A stretch of DNA of 64,000 bases from Nitrospira sp. (GTDB taxonomy: Bacteria; Nitrospirota; Nitrospiria; Nitrospirales; Nitrospiraceae). Position numbers and translations under genes: made by a program. This document shows positions 62,620 to 64,000 of this stretch, one piece after another; the first letter of the stretch is position 1; each line of letters opens with the position of its first letter. The stretch is from assembly GCA_030123565.1 (NCBI GenBank), contig CP126122.1:1933001-1997000 (forward strand), read 5' to 3'. The notes beneath the pieces are model-generated. The model made no database searches. It saw only the letters and a list, made by a program, of their open reading frames with translations, and was not told the origin of the DNA.

Positions 62620-62739
62620 CAAAATTGACCCGATTGTGTGTGATGCTTGCATGTGCTATGCCTTGCTAGCACTTTGTGAATACAGAGTAATATTGACGGC
62701 TTATGCTGTGGTTCTCCGGCAAATGACGGCAAAATTGAC
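62620..62739. promoter_or_regulatory. Promoter region of the second locus with repeated ATTGAC elements
   Basis: This 120-bp region within the gap between comEC and the RHH gene carries CAAAATTGAC twice (62620-62629 and 62730-62739), a third ATTGAC in TATTGACGGC (62691-62700), and the palindrome TGCTAGCA (62664-62671). It is AT-rich compared with flanking genes. RHH proteins often bind short direct repeats, so autoregulation is plausible. I could not place -35/-10 boxes confidently. Confidence 0.45.
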
Positions 62740-62805
62740 AACTTGCGGCAGCCGGAGACGAGTTATGTACAGGCACGTAACGGTCACACTGTCGGAGGGG
62801 CCTGG

Positions 62806-64000
62806 CTATCGCCAATTCCAGCGGCGCCACAGGCGGGTGAGGTTCTCCAGTTCGGCGGACCGTATGTTCGACGAGGAGAGGGCCGACTGCAGGATCCATT
62901 CACTGGTTGTATGGACCGAGAGGTTCTGTTGCCGCAGGTCGAGATCCACCCAGACGGCTCCGTCTCGATCGGTTCTCAGCACCTCCACCCCCGCTGCTCG
63001 ATAGGCTGCCAGGACTTCGGGAGCTGGATGGCCATAGGGGTTGCGTCGACCGGCCGACAGCACTGCAAGGTTCGGTGTGATCGTACTCAGCCATGTCGGC
63101 TCCAACGAACTCTTCGCCCCATGGTGCGGAACCTTCAGCAGCGTAATGTGGCCGAGAATCCCCGACCTGGTCAGACGGGCCAAGGCCTCCCGTTCAATGT
63201 CCCCCGTAAACAACATGCGTCGGTCGCCGCAGGTGAGTTCGGTGACGACCGACAAATTGTTGAGCGACTCGCTTTTTCGCCCGGACGAAGGTTCGTGGCG
63301 TAACGGGGGATTCAGCACCGCCATACGACAAGCCCCCGCTGCTGCGATCAATTGTCCTTCCGCCGCTACCTTCGGCTGAAGGGGCTGTTGGGCAAGGACC
63401 GCTTCAATCTTGCGCCAAAACTCTTCCCGACGGGTTACGCCGTTGGTCCAGAAATTCTCGATAGAGAAATGGGCCAGGATCCAGGCCAACCCTCCGGCAT
63501 GGTCCAGTTGCGGATGGGTGGCGATGACATGGTTGACCCTTCGAATCCCCCGATTCCAGAGAAAGGGAGCCACCACACCCCGCCCCATATCGAAACGCTC
63601 ATAGGTCGCCCCCCCGTCAATGAGCACCACCGCTCCTGTGGGCAATTCGATGACGGCGCTGTCCCCCTGTCCCACATCGAGAAAGGTCACTCGCACCTGC
63701 CCGTCCCTACTGAATGGACGCGGAGACCACAACCACCAAGTGACGATGCAGAGGATGCCCATCACCATGGCGCCCCTCACCAACGGAGCAGCATGGGCAG
63801 ACCGACCGGCCAGCAATCCCCACCCCAGCAAGTAGAAGAGCAGCATCATGGGAAGGCTCGGTGCCGCCACGAACCATTCTGCACCGGGCAAGCCCGCCAG
63901 CAGATGAATCGCGGAAATCAGCGCCTCTCCCAGCACGTCGATCAAGCCGGAACCAGGAAGTGCGTGGCTGTGCGTTGCAATGACCCAGGCGGCAGATACC
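62806..64000 (-). CDS. comEC: ComEC/Rec2 DNA-uptake channel, C-terminal part (continues beyond window)
   Basis: The frame is open from the stop at 62806 to the window edge (398 codons visible). The upstream part shows membrane segments (SLPMMLLFYLLGWGLL, VRGAMVMGILCIVTWWLW). The C-terminal metallo-beta-lactamase-like domain has VTFLDVGQGDSAVIELPTGA, ATHPQLDHAGGLAW (the metal motif with Gln at the second His position, as often seen in ComEC), LFTGDIEREA and VPHHGAKSS. ComEC carries single-stranded DNA across the inner membrane in natural transformation. It is the partner of the comEA-like gene at 30568-31107. Confidence 0.92.
   Translation of the reverse strand, partial: VSAAWVIATHSHALPGSGLIDVLGEALISAIHLLAGLPGAEWFVAAPSLPMMLLFYLLGWGLLAGRSAHAAPLVRGAMVMGILCIVTWWLWSPRPFSRDGQVRVTFLDVGQGDSAVIELPTGAVVLIDGGATYERFDMGRGVVAPFLWNRGIRRVNHVIATHPQLDHAGGLAWILAHFSIENFWTNGVTRREEFWRKIEAVLAQQPLQPKVAAEGQLIAAAGACRMAVLNPPLRHEPSSGRKSESLNNLSVVTELTCGDRRMLFTGDIEREALARLTRSGILGHITLLKVPHHGAKSSLEPTWLSTITPNLAVLSAGRRNPYGHPAPEVLAAYRAAGVEVLRTDRDGAVWVDLDLRQQNLSVHTTSEWILQSALSSSNIRSAELENLTRLWRRWNWR

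Noticed and set aside
1..64000. Prophage, CRISPR array, anti-phage defence island or rRNA operon
   Set aside because: No phage structural genes, no short regularly spaced repeats, no cas or defence domains, and no rRNA sequence were seen.

Overview
The window reads as the chromosome of a Gram-negative bacterium. It encodes an outer-membrane polysaccharide export lipoprotein, an outer-membrane beta-barrel protein, lipoproteins and two Wzc-type co-polymerases. Gene content and the GC-rich coding style of the right part are reminiscent of Nitrospira/Nitrospirota. That assignment is an inference from content, not from a marker gene, and is held with low to moderate confidence. Nearly every gene is on the minus strand; the exceptions are a secreted repeat protein at 9.2-11.2 kb and a LuxR-type regulator at 28.2 kb.

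Region A (1-27.6 kb, minus strand, visibly more AT-rich than the rest) is a first exopolysaccharide locus. In transcription order it starts with a NusG/UpxY-type antiterminator and a small transposase-like HTH protein. An outer-membrane beta-barrel protein and a Wzc-like tyrosine autokinase follow. Then come methyltransferases, a MurJ-like flippase, several GT4 glycosyltransferases, an O-antigen polymerase/ligase, an SGNH protein, an asparagine-synthase-type amidotransferase, a WecA-like initiating enzyme fused to a CapD/WcaJ-type N-terminal module, and finally the start of a sugar-phosphate transferase running off the left end. Embedded in it is an extracellular-protein block: a secreted protein with a 333-bp tandem duplication, a galactose-oxidase-like protein retaining all copper-radical active-site residues, and a HAF-repeat protein.

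Region B (27.6-36.3 kb) holds a divergent regulator with a degenerate receiver domain, a structured intergenic region, tRNA-Gly(CCC) with its terminator, and ordinary cellular genes: tyrS, comEA-like, lpdA, gcvH, a PgaB-like TPR lipoprotein, ndk and mtnA.

Region C (36.4-62.6 kb, minus strand) is a second, compact exopolysaccharide locus with many 1-11 nt overlaps between stop and start codons. It is headed by a ribbon-helix-helix protein and an HD-GYP protein, then Wza-like exporter, Wzc-like kinase, O-antigen polymerase, Wzx flippase, eight GT4/GT2 glycosyltransferases, three methyltransferases, a second asparagine synthase, and a tail block PHP / WbqC / PIG-L deacetylase / DegT aminotransferase / WecA. 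The run ends at a hairpin terminator that overlaps the mtnA stop codon. The right edge carries the C-terminal part of comEC.

Taken together the window encodes two parallel Wzx/Wzy-type polymer systems separated by housekeeping genes. Each has its own initiating transferase, flippase, polymerase, co-polymerase kinase and amidotransferase. The first is apparently controlled by a specialised antiterminator and a divergent atypical response regulator; the second is physically linked to a c-di-GMP-type phosphodiesterase domain.
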